Shown: positions 16,249 through 25,150, numbered from the stretch's first letter. The stretch is DNA of 64,000 nt from Marinobacter maroccanus (GCF_002933275.1 NZ_PSSX01000013.1:1-64000), one strand, 5' to 3'. The notes: generated by a model from the sequence alone, not told the origin. Program-made: numbers and translations.

Positions 16249-17718
16249 TTATTTCATTCCGCCCAGGCACAGGTATTTAAGCTCCATGTACTCATCCAGA
16301 CCGTAGTGGGAGCCTTCCCGGCCAAGGCCGCTTTCCTTTACCCCGCCAAATGGAGCCACTTCTGTAGAGATAATGCCTTCGTTGACGCCAATCATTCCTG
16401 ATTCCAGTTCTTCCGCCATGCGCCATACACGATGGATATCCCGGCTGTAAAAATAGGCTGATAAGCCGAACTCGGAATCATTTGCCATGGAGATTGCCTC
16501 GTCGTCGGTTCCAAACCTGAACAACGGCGCAACGGGCCCGAAAGTCTCCTCTCGGGCGATCAGCATTTCCTGCGTGGCATCGGTGAGGATTGTGGGTTCA
16601 AAGAAGGTACCGCCGAGGGCATGAGCTTGGCCACCCATAACAACCTTTGCCCCCTTCGATTTAGCGTCTTCAATGTGTCGTTTGACCTTAGTAAGCGCGG
16701 CATCGTTGATGAGTGGGCCCTGCTGCGTTTCGCCTTCGAGGCCGGGACCCACCACCATTTTACTGACCGCAGTCTTTAGTTTCTCGGTAAAGGCGTTGTA
16801 AACGCCGGCCTGAACGTAAACTCGGTTTGCGCAGACGCAGGTCTGTCCTGTGTTGCGGTATTTCGAGGCCATAAGGCCTGCAACAGCCGCATCCAAATCG
16901 GCATCATCGAAAACAATGAAGGGGGCATTGCCACCAAGTTCCAAGCTGACCTTTTTGACGGTGTCGCTCGCTTGTCGCATCAGGAGCTTTCCGACCGGCG
17001 TAGATCCGGTAAACGAAACCTTGCGCACAATAGGATTACCTGTCAGCTCGCTACCTACAGAGACTGCATTAGGTTTGGAACATGTGATGATGTTGATCAG
17101 ACCGGCCGGTACACCGGCTTCTTCCGCCAGTGCGGTGATGGCCAATGCGGAGAGAGGTGTATCCTCGGCGGGCTTCACCACTACAGGGCAGCCCGCAGCG
17201 AGAGCTGGCGCAACTTTACGAGTAATCATCGCTATCGGAAAGTTCCACGGAGTGATAGCCGCTACTACACCAACCGGTTGTTTGATGACAACAATGCGTT
17301 TGTCCTTTCCATGCCCTGGTATGACATCGCCGTAAGCCCGTTTCGCTTCCTCGGCGAACCATTCGATAAAGCTTGCACCGTAACCAACTTCGCCTCGGGA
17401 TTCCGCCAGAGGCTTTCCTTGCTCAGCGGTCATCAGACGAGCAAGATCCTCTTGGTTGGCCATGAGTAGATTGAACCATTTGCGCAGTATGTTGGCTCGT
17501 TCTTTAGCCGGGGTGGAACGCCATGCCGGCCAGGCGGCTTCTGCCGCCTCAATCGCTACACGAGTGTCGGTATCATCCATGTCCGGCACCGTTGCCAACT
17601 GATCACCGTTGGCCGGATTGGTCACGGCAAAAGTCTTCCCCGATTTAGCCATTATCCATTGGCCATTGATATATGCCTGTTCGCGCAGAAGTTCGCGATT
17701 CTTTAATTCAAGAGACAT
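16249..17718 (-). CDS. gabD: NAD(P)-dependent succinate-semialdehyde dehydrogenase-type aldehyde dehydrogenase
   Basis: A 489-residue cytoplasmic enzyme of the aldehyde dehydrogenase superfamily, closest in feel to GabD: oxidation of succinate semialdehyde (or a similar omega-oxo acid) to the acid. Seen are the cofactor segment ITPWNFPIAMITRKVAPALA, the FTGSTPVGKLL turn, catalytic Glu in VSLELGGNAPFIV, catalytic Cys in NTGQTCVCANRVYVQ and the C-terminal PFGGVKESGLGREGS. Note CVCANR, where a second cysteine lies two residues after the nucleophile, as in GabD enzymes. The start at 17718 is chosen because TGAGG lies 6 bases upstream; an ATG 12 bases earlier is in frame. It follows the alcohol dehydrogenase by 33 bases. 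Confidence 0.9.
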   Translation of the reverse strand: MSLELKNRELLREQAYINGQWIMAKSGKTFAVTNPANGDQLATVPDMDDTDTRVAIEAAEAAWPAWRSTPAKERANILRKWFNLLMANQEDLARLMTAEQGKPLAESRGEVGYGASFIEWFAEEAKRAYGDVIPGHGKDKRIVVIKQPVGVVAAITPWNFPIAMITRKVAPALAAGCPVVVKPAEDTPLSALAITALAEEAGVPAGLINIITCSKPNAVSVGSELTGNPIVRKVSFTGSTPVGKLLMRQASDTVKKVSLELGGNAPFIVFDDADLDAAVAGLMASKYRNTGQTCVCANRVYVQAGVYNAFTEKLKTAVSKMVVGPGLEGETQQGPLINDAALTKVKRHIEDAKSKGAKVVMGGQAHALGGTFFEPTILTDATQEMLIAREETFGPVAPLFRFGTDDEAISMANDSEFGLSAYFYSRDIHRVWRMAEELESGMIGVNEGIISTEVAPFGGVKESGLGREGSHYGLDEYMELKYLCLGGMK

Positions 17719-17751
17719 GAGTAACCTCAATCAATTAAAAATTTGACCGAA

Positions 17752-18909
17752 TCAGAAAGCGGCCTTGTAGATTGCCAAGGCATCAGTTTCAGACACTTCC
17801 CTGGGGTTGTTCACAAGCAGCCGAGTTTGCTTCATGGCATCTGAAGCCAAGGTGGCCAGATCTGACTCCCCAATCCCGACCTCACGCAGAGTTTGCTCTA
17901 GCCCCAGATCAGCGCTTAGAGCCTCAAGACGGTCGATGAACTGATTAACCCTCTGATCGACAGGTGCAGTTGCCAGATCCGGAAAGACATCGGTCGCCAG
18001 AATTGCATAGGCTTTGTCACAAGTCTCCGCGTTAAAACGCATGACGTGAGGCAGCACCAGTGCGTTGGAAAGGCCATGGGGTACATGGAAAATTCCGCCG
18101 ATAGGGTAGGCCAGAGCATGCACTGCAGCTACGGGCGAGTTCGCAAAAGCTTGGCCGGCAAGCATCGCTCCGAGCAGCATGTCAGAGCGAGCCTTGACAT
18201 TGCTGCCATCCTTCACGGCTGTCTCGATATTGGCTCCGAGCAAGCGGAGGGCTTCGCGAGCGAGCGCCTTGGAAACTGGATTGTTGTTTGCTGAAGCTGA
18301 CGTATAGCTTTCGATTGAATGAACCATGGCATCGATTCCGGTAGCCGCGGTCACGTGAGCCGGAAGCCCGAGTGTCAACTCTGCATCCAGAAGAGCGATG
18401 TCAGGAAGCAGCTGAGGCGCAACAACGCCTTTTTTCTCAGTTTCACCAACAGTAATTATTGAGATCGGGGTGACCTCTGAGCCTGTTCCTGCTGTGGTTG
18501 GAATTTGAATCAGTGGTAAACGTTGGCCTTTGGCCTGTCCAACACCATACACGTCGTCAAGCTTTTCTCCGCCGCCAATAAGAAGCGCAATTAGTTTGGC
18601 AACATCCATGGATGAGCCGCCACCAAATCCAATAACACCATCTACCCCTGCTTCCAGCGCGTCAGCTAGCGCTGCCTCTACGACAGATACAGGCGGGTCG
18701 GCAACCACTCCATCGAATAGCTCATATCGCACGCCTGCCTCGTTGAGGGACGTTGTAGCCACGTCGAGCAGTCCCGCTTTGATCAGCCCGGGATCTGTAA
18801 CTAGCAGTACCTTTTTGCCCATGTGCTCTTTGACGATTTGCCCGAGGCGCTTGATCGCGCCGGGTTCGCAAATAACGCTTTTGGTTGTGTTAAACGTAAA
18901 TGCAGTCAT
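17752..18909 (-). CDS. Iron-containing (group III) alcohol dehydrogenase
   Basis: A 385-residue NAD(P)-dependent dehydrogenase. The nucleotide-binding GFGGGSSMDVAK lies near residue 97. The metal site is formed by Asp and three His: D in ATGIDAMVHSIESY, H in the same block, then AAVHALAYPIGG and FHVPHGLSNALVLP. The family includes 4-hydroxybutyrate, 1,3-propanediol and ethanol dehydrogenases. With the neighbouring aldehyde dehydrogenase it could oxidise an alcohol stepwise to an acid. A strong AGGAGG lies 5 bases before ATG 18909 and overlaps the stop of the ABC ATPase gene, tying it to the importer operon. Confidence 0.92.
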   Translation of the reverse strand: MTAFTFNTTKSVICEPGAIKRLGQIVKEHMGKKVLLVTDPGLIKAGLLDVATTSLNEAGVRYELFDGVVADPPVSVVEAALADALEAGVDGVIGFGGGSSMDVAKLIALLIGGGEKLDDVYGVGQAKGQRLPLIQIPTTAGTGSEVTPISIITVGETEKKGVVAPQLLPDIALLDAELTLGLPAHVTAATGIDAMVHSIESYTSASANNNPVSKALAREALRLLGANIETAVKDGSNVKARSDMLLGAMLAGQAFANSPVAAVHALAYPIGGIFHVPHGLSNALVLPHVMRFNAETCDKAYAILATDVFPDLATAPVDQRVNQFIDRLEALSADLGLEQTLREVGIGESDLATLASDAMKQTRLLVNNPREVSETDALAIYKAAF

Positions 18910-18918
18910 TTGTTCCTC

Positions 18919-19575
18919 CTAAGTCAGCGACGCAATCGGTTCGACGCTTCCACGTTCGATCTGAAAGGCTTTGTCGACTAGATCTGCGGAATGTGATTGA
19001 TCCGATTCAGACAGCAACACGGTTAGGCCTTCATCTTTGAGAGTGCTCAAGACACTTGCGAGTCGTCTGGATAGTGCCGGTGCCACGCCCTCGAATGGTT
19101 CGTCCAGTAGCAGCAAGTTGGTTCCAGTCATCATTGCTCGGGCCAGGGCAACGAGCTTTTGCTGGCCGCCAGATAATTGGAGCGCTCGTCGATCAGAGAA
19201 GGACTCTACCTCTGGCATCATTTCGTAGATCCAGGCAAGTCTGGCTTCTGCGTTGACGAGTTGGCAGGCCCATGCTGGTGCCATGATGTTTTCTTCGACC
19301 GTCAGATCAGGTACGAGACGACGATCCTCTGGCATATAGCCAATGGACATGCCCGCGCGCTCATAAGAACCCTGATTGGTCATGTCCTCGCCATTGATCA
19401 GTACCTGGCCCGCTTTCGGCTTGATGAGGCCCATAATTGATCGGAGTGAGGTCGTCTTTCCGGCGCCGTTGCGCCCAATCAGCCCGACCATAGAACCCTT
19501 GCTGACGGAAAAGCTGACGTCACGGAGAATAGTGGTACCGGCAATCTCCGTAGTGACATTCTTAAGTTCTAACAT
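18919..19575 (-). CDS. Liv-type ABC transporter ATPase (LivF-like)
   Basis: A 218-residue ATPase of the branched-chain amino acid/amide importer family. Walker A is GRNGAGKTTSLRSIMGLI near residue 36, the signature is LQLSGGQQKLVALARAM, Walker B is LLLLDEPFEGVAP, and the LivF-type GYMPEDRRLVPDLTVEENI segment is present. It is slightly shorter than typical LivF (about 235), with a reduced C-terminus. It overlaps the preceding LivG-like gene by 14 bases, and the alcohol dehydrogenase follows after 9 bases. Confidence 0.92.
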   Translation of the reverse strand: MLELKNVTTEIAGTTILRDVSFSVSKGSMVGLIGRNGAGKTTSLRSIMGLIKPKAGQVLINGEDMTNQGSYERAGMSIGYMPEDRRLVPDLTVEENIMAPAWACQLVNAEARLAWIYEMMPEVESFSDRRALQLSGGQQKLVALARAMMTGTNLLLLDEPFEGVAPALSRRLASVLSTLKDEGLTVLLSESDQSHSADLVDKAFQIERGSVEPIASLT

Positions 19576-20365
19576 GGGCAGACTCCTTGCTGGTGCTGGC
19601 CTCGTTTTCGCTCAGATCGAGGTGATGCCCAACCACCAATTCTTGGACTTTGGCGTCAGACAAAACGGTTTGGGTGGGACCATCCGCGAGAACCCGGCCG
19701 TCGTAAAACGCGAGAACTCGGTCAGCGTAACGCAGAACGACTTCCATATCGTGCTCCACGAACATCGTTGCAGCATCACTTTTCCGGACAGCTGCCATAA
19801 CCGTGTCCATCAGCAGGAATTTATCCTCGATGGCAACGCCTGAGGTTGGTTCATCCAGCAGCATCAGCCCGGGCTCGGCGAGCATTGCCATTGCAATGTC
19901 CAACAGCTTGCGAACTCCTTGGGGCAGAGTAGATACAACCTCCTCCGCGTACTGCTCGATTTCATACTCGCGCAGTACAGAAAGGGCCTTTTCGACTTTT
20001 TCCTTGGATCTGAGAGGCTTAAGAAAGCTCAATTTGCGGTCGACGGAGAAACCGAATGCAATCAGCATATTCTCCAAAACCGTCAGTTCCTGGAATAGTT
20101 GAGGCACCTGAAAGGAGCGACCAACGCCCGCCAACGAGACGTCCCTGGGTGACTTCCCGATGATGGATTTACCGCGCACGAGAATGTCGCCACCGGACGG
20201 CTGGATATAGCCCGTCACCATATTGATGAAGGTGGTTTTGCCAGCCCCGTTGGAGCCGATAACTCCAACTACCTCGCCTGTATTCAGTTCAACATTGATG
20301 TCGGTGGCAGCAGTGACTGCGCCAAACGTTCGCTCCAGATTGACCGTTTTCAACAAAGCGCTCAT
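19562..20365 (-). CDS. Liv-type ABC transporter ATPase (LivG-like)
   Basis: A 267-residue ATPase, partner of the LivF-like subunit. Walker A is GSNGAGKTTFINMVTGYI, followed by the family-typical GVGRSFQVPQLFQELTVLEN. The signature region is degenerate (VSTLPQGVRKLLDIAMAML; the usual LS-GG is replaced by LPQG), which is also seen in other Liv/Urt-type ATPases. Walker B is LMLLDEPTSGVA and the H-loop is MFVEHDMEVV. The start overlaps the permease stop by four bases (ATGA). Confidence 0.92.
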   Translation of the reverse strand: MSALLKTVNLERTFGAVTAATDINVELNTGEVVGVIGSNGAGKTTFINMVTGYIQPSGGDILVRGKSIIGKSPRDVSLAGVGRSFQVPQLFQELTVLENMLIAFGFSVDRKLSFLKPLRSKEKVEKALSVLREYEIEQYAEEVVSTLPQGVRKLLDIAMAMLAEPGLMLLDEPTSGVAIEDKFLLMDTVMAAVRKSDAATMFVEHDMEVVLRYADRVLAFYDGRVLADGPTQTVLSDAKVQELVVGHHLDLSENEASTSKESAHVRT

Positions 20366-21312
20366 GACGTTTTCCTCGCTTTCTTGTTTTGGAATCGTTC
20401 AACCAGAGACCACAGACCGGATGGCATGAACAGGATGATTGCCAGCAGGGCAAAGCCCAGAATCATTTGCCAGGTGTAAGGCGACACGGCGAACGCATAA
20501 GTGCGCAGGGCCTCAAACAGAACGGCTGCAACGATCGGGGCTGCAACATGAGCAGTCCCGCCCATCAGCGCTATAAATACAAACTCGCCTGAAGTGGTCC
20601 AATACGCCATCTCTGGATCTACGTGACCGCTTACCAGAGCGGTAATAGTGCCACCAATAGCAGCCAGGGCCGCCGCGATTATGTACTTTACATACACCAC
20701 ACGGAACACAGAGCCGCCCAGATATTCCAACCGAATTTCGTTTTCTCGAACGGCCTCACCGGCGTAACCCGATAGAGATTTCAGGTACCGCCATGCGACA
20801 GCTCCAAGAACGATTACGAGGCATACTGCGACAATCAGAACCAGGTCTGATGAAGCTTCAGCACCCGGAGTCCAACCCAATAGGCTGGGATTGGCAACGT
20901 TAAAACCATCAGTAGACCCAAGGAACTGATTGCGCACCAGCAAGCCATACAGAATCATCGAGAATGCCATCGAAAACATGGCGAAGAAGATCTCTCGATA
21001 CCGGCATAGTAGCAGGCCGATGATGGCTGCTATGGCAACGCTGACGGCAACAGACGCAAGCATGATGACCAGAATGTCAGTGACTCCCACGAACTGGGTC
21101 AGCATGCCGGCAACGTAGGCGCCTACGCAGTAGTAGAGGCCTTGGCCAAAGGAAACCAGGCCAGCGCGCATGAGAAGCACCAGGCCGAGTACTACGAGGC
21201 CTTTGCCCATCGCGATGGTAAAAAGGTAGGACATCCACTGCGGTAGCAGGAGGCCGCCTGCAATGACTACCAACCCGAGTACGAATAAAAGCGCTAGGGA
21301 TCTTGTTTTCAT
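20362..21312 (-). CDS. Liv-type ABC permease (LivM-like)
   Basis: A 316-residue inner-membrane permease with about nine hydrophobic segments. Family blocks include LVSFGQGLYYCVGAYVAGML, FAMFSMAFSMILYGLLVRN with the downstream GSTDGFNV element, AVRENEIRLEYLGGSVFRV (coupling loop to the ATPase) and the SGHVDPEMAYWTTSGEF region. The start shares a base with the stop of the LivH-like gene (TGATG). It should pair with that subunit to form the channel. Confidence 0.92.
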   Translation of the reverse strand: MKTRSLALLFVLGLVVIAGGLLLPQWMSYLFTIAMGKGLVVLGLVLLMRAGLVSFGQGLYYCVGAYVAGMLTQFVGVTDILVIMLASVAVSVAIAAIIGLLLCRYREIFFAMFSMAFSMILYGLLVRNQFLGSTDGFNVANPSLLGWTPGAEASSDLVLIVAVCLVIVLGAVAWRYLKSLSGYAGEAVRENEIRLEYLGGSVFRVVYVKYIIAAALAAIGGTITALVSGHVDPEMAYWTTSGEFVFIALMGGTAHVAAPIVAAVLFEALRTYAFAVSPYTWQMILGFALLAIILFMPSGLWSLVERFQNKKARKTS

Positions 21313-22208
21313 CAGATTTTCCTCGCGTTGGCAACGGCAAACAGGCCTTGTGGGCGAAATGCCAACACGAGCCCCATGACCGCGTAGATAACGAACAATT
21401 CAACATCGGGATAAAGATGTACAGCCGCAGCTCGGGCCATGCCCACGATCAGAGCACCCACAAGGGCGCCAGTGATACTGCCAAGACCGCCAATCACTAC
21501 CACAGCGAATGCGAGCACGATCACCTCTATGCCCATACCAGGCACGACGGAGAGACCGGGAGCAGTGAGAGCACCGGCTAAAGATCCGATACCCGCGCCG
21601 ATCAGGAAAGTGATTGTGAAAATCCGGGCGACGTTAATGCCGAGTGCGCTGGCTATCTCACGATCGTGAATGACTACTCGAAGCAGTTTCCCGTTGCGGG
21701 TGCGGTTCAGGCCATACCAGAGAGCGAGCCCGATCAGGATGCTCACGCCGATAAGCATGAAATCGTAATTGGCGAAGGATAATCCGGCGAACTTGGTTCG
21801 ACCCAGTAGGGTGTAGGGTTGGTAAGCAAAGTAGGGCTCGACACCCCATATTAGCTTGATGGCATCTTCCATAATGAGCAGGACGCCATAGGTGACCAGG
21901 ATCATGACGACCTCGTCCCTGCCGTACATGAATCGCAGAAGGCCTCGTTCAACCAAGAGCCCCACGGAAATGCCGGCTACAAGGGCGGCGGCGATCAGCG
22001 CGACGAAGCTGAACCAGGGAACAGAGCCGGTAGAAAAATACCAGCCAACCATGGCAGCACCCGAGTACGCACCAAGGGCGTAAAAGCTGCCATGAGACAT
22101 ATTGAGTATTCGCATGACCCCGTAAATCAGGGTAAGACCGGCAGAAATGATGAACAGCCATGAGGCATAGACTGAACCATCCACCAGTATTGCAAGAAGT
22201 TGTTTCAT
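21312..22208 (-). CDS. Liv-type ABC permease (LivH-like)
   Basis: A 298-residue inner-membrane permease. Met at 22208 (MKQLLAILVDGSVYASWLFI) is chosen because GGGAG lies 7 bases upstream; an ATG 24 bases earlier would add an unconserved leader. Typical LivH blocks are GLTLIYGVMRILNMSHGSFY near residue 30, VVIHDREIASALGINVARIF (ATPase coupling) and FAVVVIGGLGSITGALVGAL. It follows the binding protein after a 135-base gap that holds a strong hairpin. Confidence 0.92.
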   Translation of the reverse strand: MKQLLAILVDGSVYASWLFIISAGLTLIYGVMRILNMSHGSFYALGAYSGAAMVGWYFSTGSVPWFSFVALIAAALVAGISVGLLVERGLLRFMYGRDEVVMILVTYGVLLIMEDAIKLIWGVEPYFAYQPYTLLGRTKFAGLSFANYDFMLIGVSILIGLALWYGLNRTRNGKLLRVVIHDREIASALGINVARIFTITFLIGAGIGSLAGALTAPGLSVVPGMGIEVIVLAFAVVVIGGLGSITGALVGALIVGMARAAAVHLYPDVELFVIYAVMGLVLAFRPQGLFAVANARKI

Positions 22209-22294
22209 TGTAAGACTCCCGATGCTTCGCACAGACCTCGCCTGCCGTCCGGGCCATCTTCCGGTCGGGGAGGAGTGAAAGATCGTTGGAAAGC

Positions 22295-22322
22295 CTCATC
22301 GGGACCGGGTGGTCCCGATGAG
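22295..22322 (-). promoter_or_regulatory. Perfect 12-bp stem-loop between binding-protein and permease genes
   Basis: CTCATCGGGACC (22295-22306) and GGTCCCGATGAG (22311-22322) are exact complements around a four-base loop. It lies just after the binding-protein stop codon, with no T tract following on the minus strand. In ABC importer operons such hairpins commonly stabilise or partly terminate the message so that the binding protein is made in excess. Confidence 0.65.
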
Positions 22323-22343
22323 CATGTTGCTAGGTCAGTGGAC

Positions 22344-23624
22344 TCAGTTACACTCGGCACCTGGCATGCCGGCCTTGATCCACTCTACGGTCTCTGCGCC
22401 TTCCGGCGGGTTGACGCAATCTGCCGGGTAGCGGGTAATGTCGGTAAAGGTGATTTCACCGTCTACTCGCTTGAGGCGGCCGTAGACCATCTCCGTTGCA
22501 GCCTGATGGCCCTTACCACGGCTCATCTCAACCCGGCCGCCTGGGCCGTCAAATTCGAGACCTTCAAAGGCAGTGATCACTTCTTCGGTAGAGGCACCAA
22601 CTCCAGCCTTATCTTGAGCCAGCTTGAGGCCAATCAGCGCATGGGCCATGTGGTAGGCAGGGAACGTCGGCGGTGTGCCGAAACGCTCAGTGAACTCTGT
22701 TTGGAACCAAGTATTTAGTTCGCTTTCCGGGGCGAACGGACCGAAGGGGCCACGGGCACCAATGATGGCGCCGTCCGGCAGGTGGTCGCCAAGGCTGTTC
22801 AGAGCAGTTTCGCCAGCAGTGAAGATAACCTGGTTGTCCGCGAGCAGACCACGAGCGGCCGCCTGAAGCACGAATGCGTCTGTGTCACCACCCCAGAAAG
22901 AAGTGTGGATAACATCTGCGGAGTTTACTTGCAGAGCGGAGATTTCGGCGCCGTACTGGCCCGCAAACAGTTTGGGGAACTGTTCTGTCGTGATCTCAAG
23001 ATCGCCGCCACGCAGGACCTTTAGAGTCTCGGTGAAATCGCGCCAGCTGTCGTGACCCCAAGAGTAGTTCTGGTTTATGCCTGCGACAGATTCCAAGTCG
23101 GGAACGTTTTCGTGCACGTAGCGAGCCGCCCCGATGTTGTCCATGCTGGCGGTAGAGTGGGTGCGGAAAACATACTCGTAGTCAGCTTCCTCGAAAACTC
23201 GGGGCGTGCCGCAGTCGAACAATACGGTCAGCATTTTGAGTTCTTCAGCGACCGCTGGGATGGCGAGACAGTCGCCGGAAGAGATGTAGCCTACGACTGC
23301 ATCGACGCCATCGCGTTCAACGAGGTTTCGAAACTCTGAGGTTTGTTTCGTTGCACCGCCAGCCTCGTCAACATAGACAGGTGTAATCATTCGACCATCA
23401 ATTCCCTTACCCTCAATAGGTGCGGGCAGGGTGCCGTCGTTGATGGCATCGATTACCAGGTCGGCAGCGTTCTTGGCGGGAATTCCGAAAGGCCCGGAAG
23501 CGGCGCCTGAGAGAAAGGTTACAAGGCCCAGTTTGTATTCTTCATTAGCGTAAACGTTGAGGCTCATGGCACCTGTAGTCATGGCACAGGCGACCGTCGC
23601 TGCGGTAAGCAGGGGACGTTTCAT
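22344..23624 (-). CDS. Liv-type periplasmic substrate-binding protein of the importer
   Basis: A 426-residue exported type I periplasmic binding protein. The signal peptide (about 1-26) ends at VYANEEY. The mature protein begins with LGLVTFLSGAASGPFGIPAK, typical of Liv/Urt/amide-binding proteins, followed by DEAGGATKQTSEFRNLVERD and, in the second lobe, GYISSGDCLAIPAVAEE. Two cysteine pairs (SGDCLA with DCGT; a late DCVNPP and final AECN) could form disulfides. It is the first gene of the importer operon, with GGAG 7 bases before the ATG and a -24/-12 promoter about 100 bases upstream. The ligand is not evident. Confidence 0.9.
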   Translation of the reverse strand: MKRPLLTAATVACAMTTGAMSLNVYANEEYKLGLVTFLSGAASGPFGIPAKNAADLVIDAINDGTLPAPIEGKGIDGRMITPVYVDEAGGATKQTSEFRNLVERDGVDAVVGYISSGDCLAIPAVAEELKMLTVLFDCGTPRVFEEADYEYVFRTHSTASMDNIGAARYVHENVPDLESVAGINQNYSWGHDSWRDFTETLKVLRGGDLEITTEQFPKLFAGQYGAEISALQVNSADVIHTSFWGGDTDAFVLQAAARGLLADNQVIFTAGETALNSLGDHLPDGAIIGARGPFGPFAPESELNTWFQTEFTERFGTPPTFPAYHMAHALIGLKLAQDKAGVGASTEEVITAFEGLEFDGPGGRVEMSRGKGHQAATEMVYGRLKRVDGEITFTDITRYPADCVNPPEGAETVEWIKAGMPGAECN

Positions 23625-23726
23625 ATCAGATCTCCAGACTGTTATTCTTGTGTCGTTTGGTTGGACAACCAGTATTGTTTTTTCCGGTGTCCTGCCCGAC
23701 GTTTTTCAAGCCGGCCTGTGTCTGAT

Positions 23727-23742
23727 TGCACACCCTATGCCA
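23727..23742 (-). promoter_or_regulatory. Sigma-54 (-24/-12) promoter of the importer operon
   Basis: On the minus strand TGGCATAGGGTGTGCA has the invariant GG and GC of the -24 and -12 boxes at the right spacing (consensus TGGCACG-N4-TTGCA). The start codon of the binding protein lies 102 bases downstream. A sigma-54-dependent activator is encoded next door. Confidence 0.75.
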
Positions 23743-23811
23743 GAAATTCTATATTCCTAAGCTTCTGTTTTTTATAGAGATAGAGTTCAGAGTAGGGATT
23801 TTCAGAAATAG

Positions 23812-23830
23812 ATGAGCGAAATCCGCTCAT
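23812..23830. promoter_or_regulatory. Enhancer-type palindrome 1 (probable activator site)
   Basis: ATGAGCG-N5-CGCTCAT, an exact 7-bp inverted repeat around five bases. It is one of two copies whose centres are 34 bp apart (about three helical turns), lying 70-122 bases upstream of the -24 box, the classic place for NtrC-family binding. Confidence 0.75.
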
Positions 23831-23845
23831 GTTGGGCGAGCGTGA

Positions 23846-23864
23846 ATGAGCGGTTTTCGCTCAT
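23846..23864. promoter_or_regulatory. Enhancer-type palindrome 2 (probable activator site)
   Basis: The second ATGAGCG-N5-CGCTCAT copy, with different spacer bases (GTTTT instead of AAATC), so the arms rather than the whole stretch are conserved. It overlaps the last codons and stop of the upstream binding-protein gene. Confidence 0.75.
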
Positions 23865-25150
23865 TCTGTTACAGAGTGGACTTGCTCGTAATCAGACGGG
23901 TAATAGATTTGCCAATTACCGAGCATTACCTTCGCTGGAGGGTAGCGAGGGTCCTCTACCGTCTCACCAATCGCCATTACTTGGCGGATTTGATGAGTAA
24001 CTGGATCCATCGAGGATTGGAAACCTGGCGGATCCTCTGGCGTAGTCAGGCTCAATTGTTCAAAAGCTCGCTCGATGCCTTCTAGGTCTCCGTAGTCGCC
24101 GCCTGCCTGGCGGGCTGCTTCGGCAATTGCGAGTATGCCGGTGAACGCGCCTTGCGCCCCTGAAGATGGATAGTAACCGGCTTGTCGCTGAAACTCCTGA
24201 ACAAACCACCGATTGAAATCAGTCTCCGGCCAGTTGTTGTGATGCCGGGATGCGAGTAACAATCCAAGAGGCATGCGATCACCTAAGTGAGCAAAAATCT
24301 CGTAATCGCCGCCTTTTTCAAAGTTTGCGAAGCGGGAAACATCAAACAGCCGGGTGTCAGTAGCCTGGGTGACGAAAGCGACGAAATCCCCACCCCACAG
24401 GCTATTCACGACCAAGTCCGGTTTTTGTCGGATCAGCTCATTGATGTAGTGGCTGTAGTCTGGCTCACTTAACCGAGGCCAGAGCGTACCGGTAATTTCG
24501 TAATCCACACTCAATTTATTCAGAGCCTCGCGAAAATCGGCCCACACCTGATAACCGTACTCGTAGTCAGGTCCCAGGTAGGAAATTCGAAGCGGTTTTT
24601 TCTTCAAGTGTTCATCAAAGTAGTCCCGGATAAAGAGTGCTCCAGCAGTCATCGATTGGCGGGTATCGTTCGTGACACGGAAATAGCGATCGTGGAAAAA
24701 TTCATCGGTGAGCCTGGAGGAGGCGTGGTCGGTACCCACGAAAAACGCACCTGCGGAAGCTGCGATTTCGGTGACTTGAATAGCAACCGATGAGTTAACA
24801 ACGCCACACAGGAATGTGGCTCGCTCTTCTTCGACAAACCGTTTTGCAATCGTAACGGCGGTTGAGCGTTTGGATTTTGTGTCCCCAAGTAAAACCCTGA
24901 GACGTGGTAGTGTCGGCAATTCTTGCTGCTCAATGTATTGAAGCGCGAGCCGTATACCCACCACCGAATCTCGACCCAGGACACCAGCTCGTCCGGACAT
25001 GGGGTAAAGACACCCAACAACAATATCCGCTGTATCCTCGCTTGCCCCCAAAGACTCCAGCGCTTTGGAAGGCATTGCAAATGCAACAAGAGCCACCTGA
25101 CAGATCACAATCAGGATACCGATAAATCGGTTGCGGGAAATCGGGATCAC
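23861..25150 (-). CDS. Second Liv-type periplasmic binding protein, in the regulatory operon
   Basis: A type I periplasmic binding protein of 429 residues. The frame is open upstream to 25273, but GTG 25150 overlaps the stop of the response-regulator gene (GTGA) and has GGAG 7 bases before it; it begins VIPISRNRFIGILIVICQVA, a good signal peptide. The mature part starts ADIVVGCLYPMSGRAGVLGR and has the two-lobe pattern of amide/urea-type binding proteins (VVGIRLALQYIEQQ; GVVNSSVAIQVTEIAASAGA). It is related to, but clearly different from, the importer's own binding protein. Being translated with a kinase and its regulator rather than with the permeases suggests it presents the ligand to the kinase. 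Confidence 0.85.
   Translation of the reverse strand: MIPISRNRFIGILIVICQVALVAFAMPSKALESLGASEDTADIVVGCLYPMSGRAGVLGRDSVVGIRLALQYIEQQELPTLPRLRVLLGDTKSKRSTAVTIAKRFVEEERATFLCGVVNSSVAIQVTEIAASAGAFFVGTDHASSRLTDEFFHDRYFRVTNDTRQSMTAGALFIRDYFDEHLKKKPLRISYLGPDYEYGYQVWADFREALNKLSVDYEITGTLWPRLSEPDYSHYINELIRQKPDLVVNSLWGGDFVAFVTQATDTRLFDVSRFANFEKGGDYEIFAHLGDRMPLGLLLASRHHNNWPETDFNRWFVQEFQRQAGYYPSSGAQGAFTGILAIAEAARQAGGDYGDLEGIERAFEQLSLTTPEDPPGFQSSMDPVTHQIRQVMAIGETVEDPRYPPAKVMLGNWQIYYPSDYEQVHSVTE

Noticed and set aside
16249..23624. Assignment of the importer to branched-chain amino acids
   Set aside because: The Liv family covers amides, urea, short acids and others; the adjacent alcohol and aldehyde dehydrogenases argue against a simple leucine-type uptake system.
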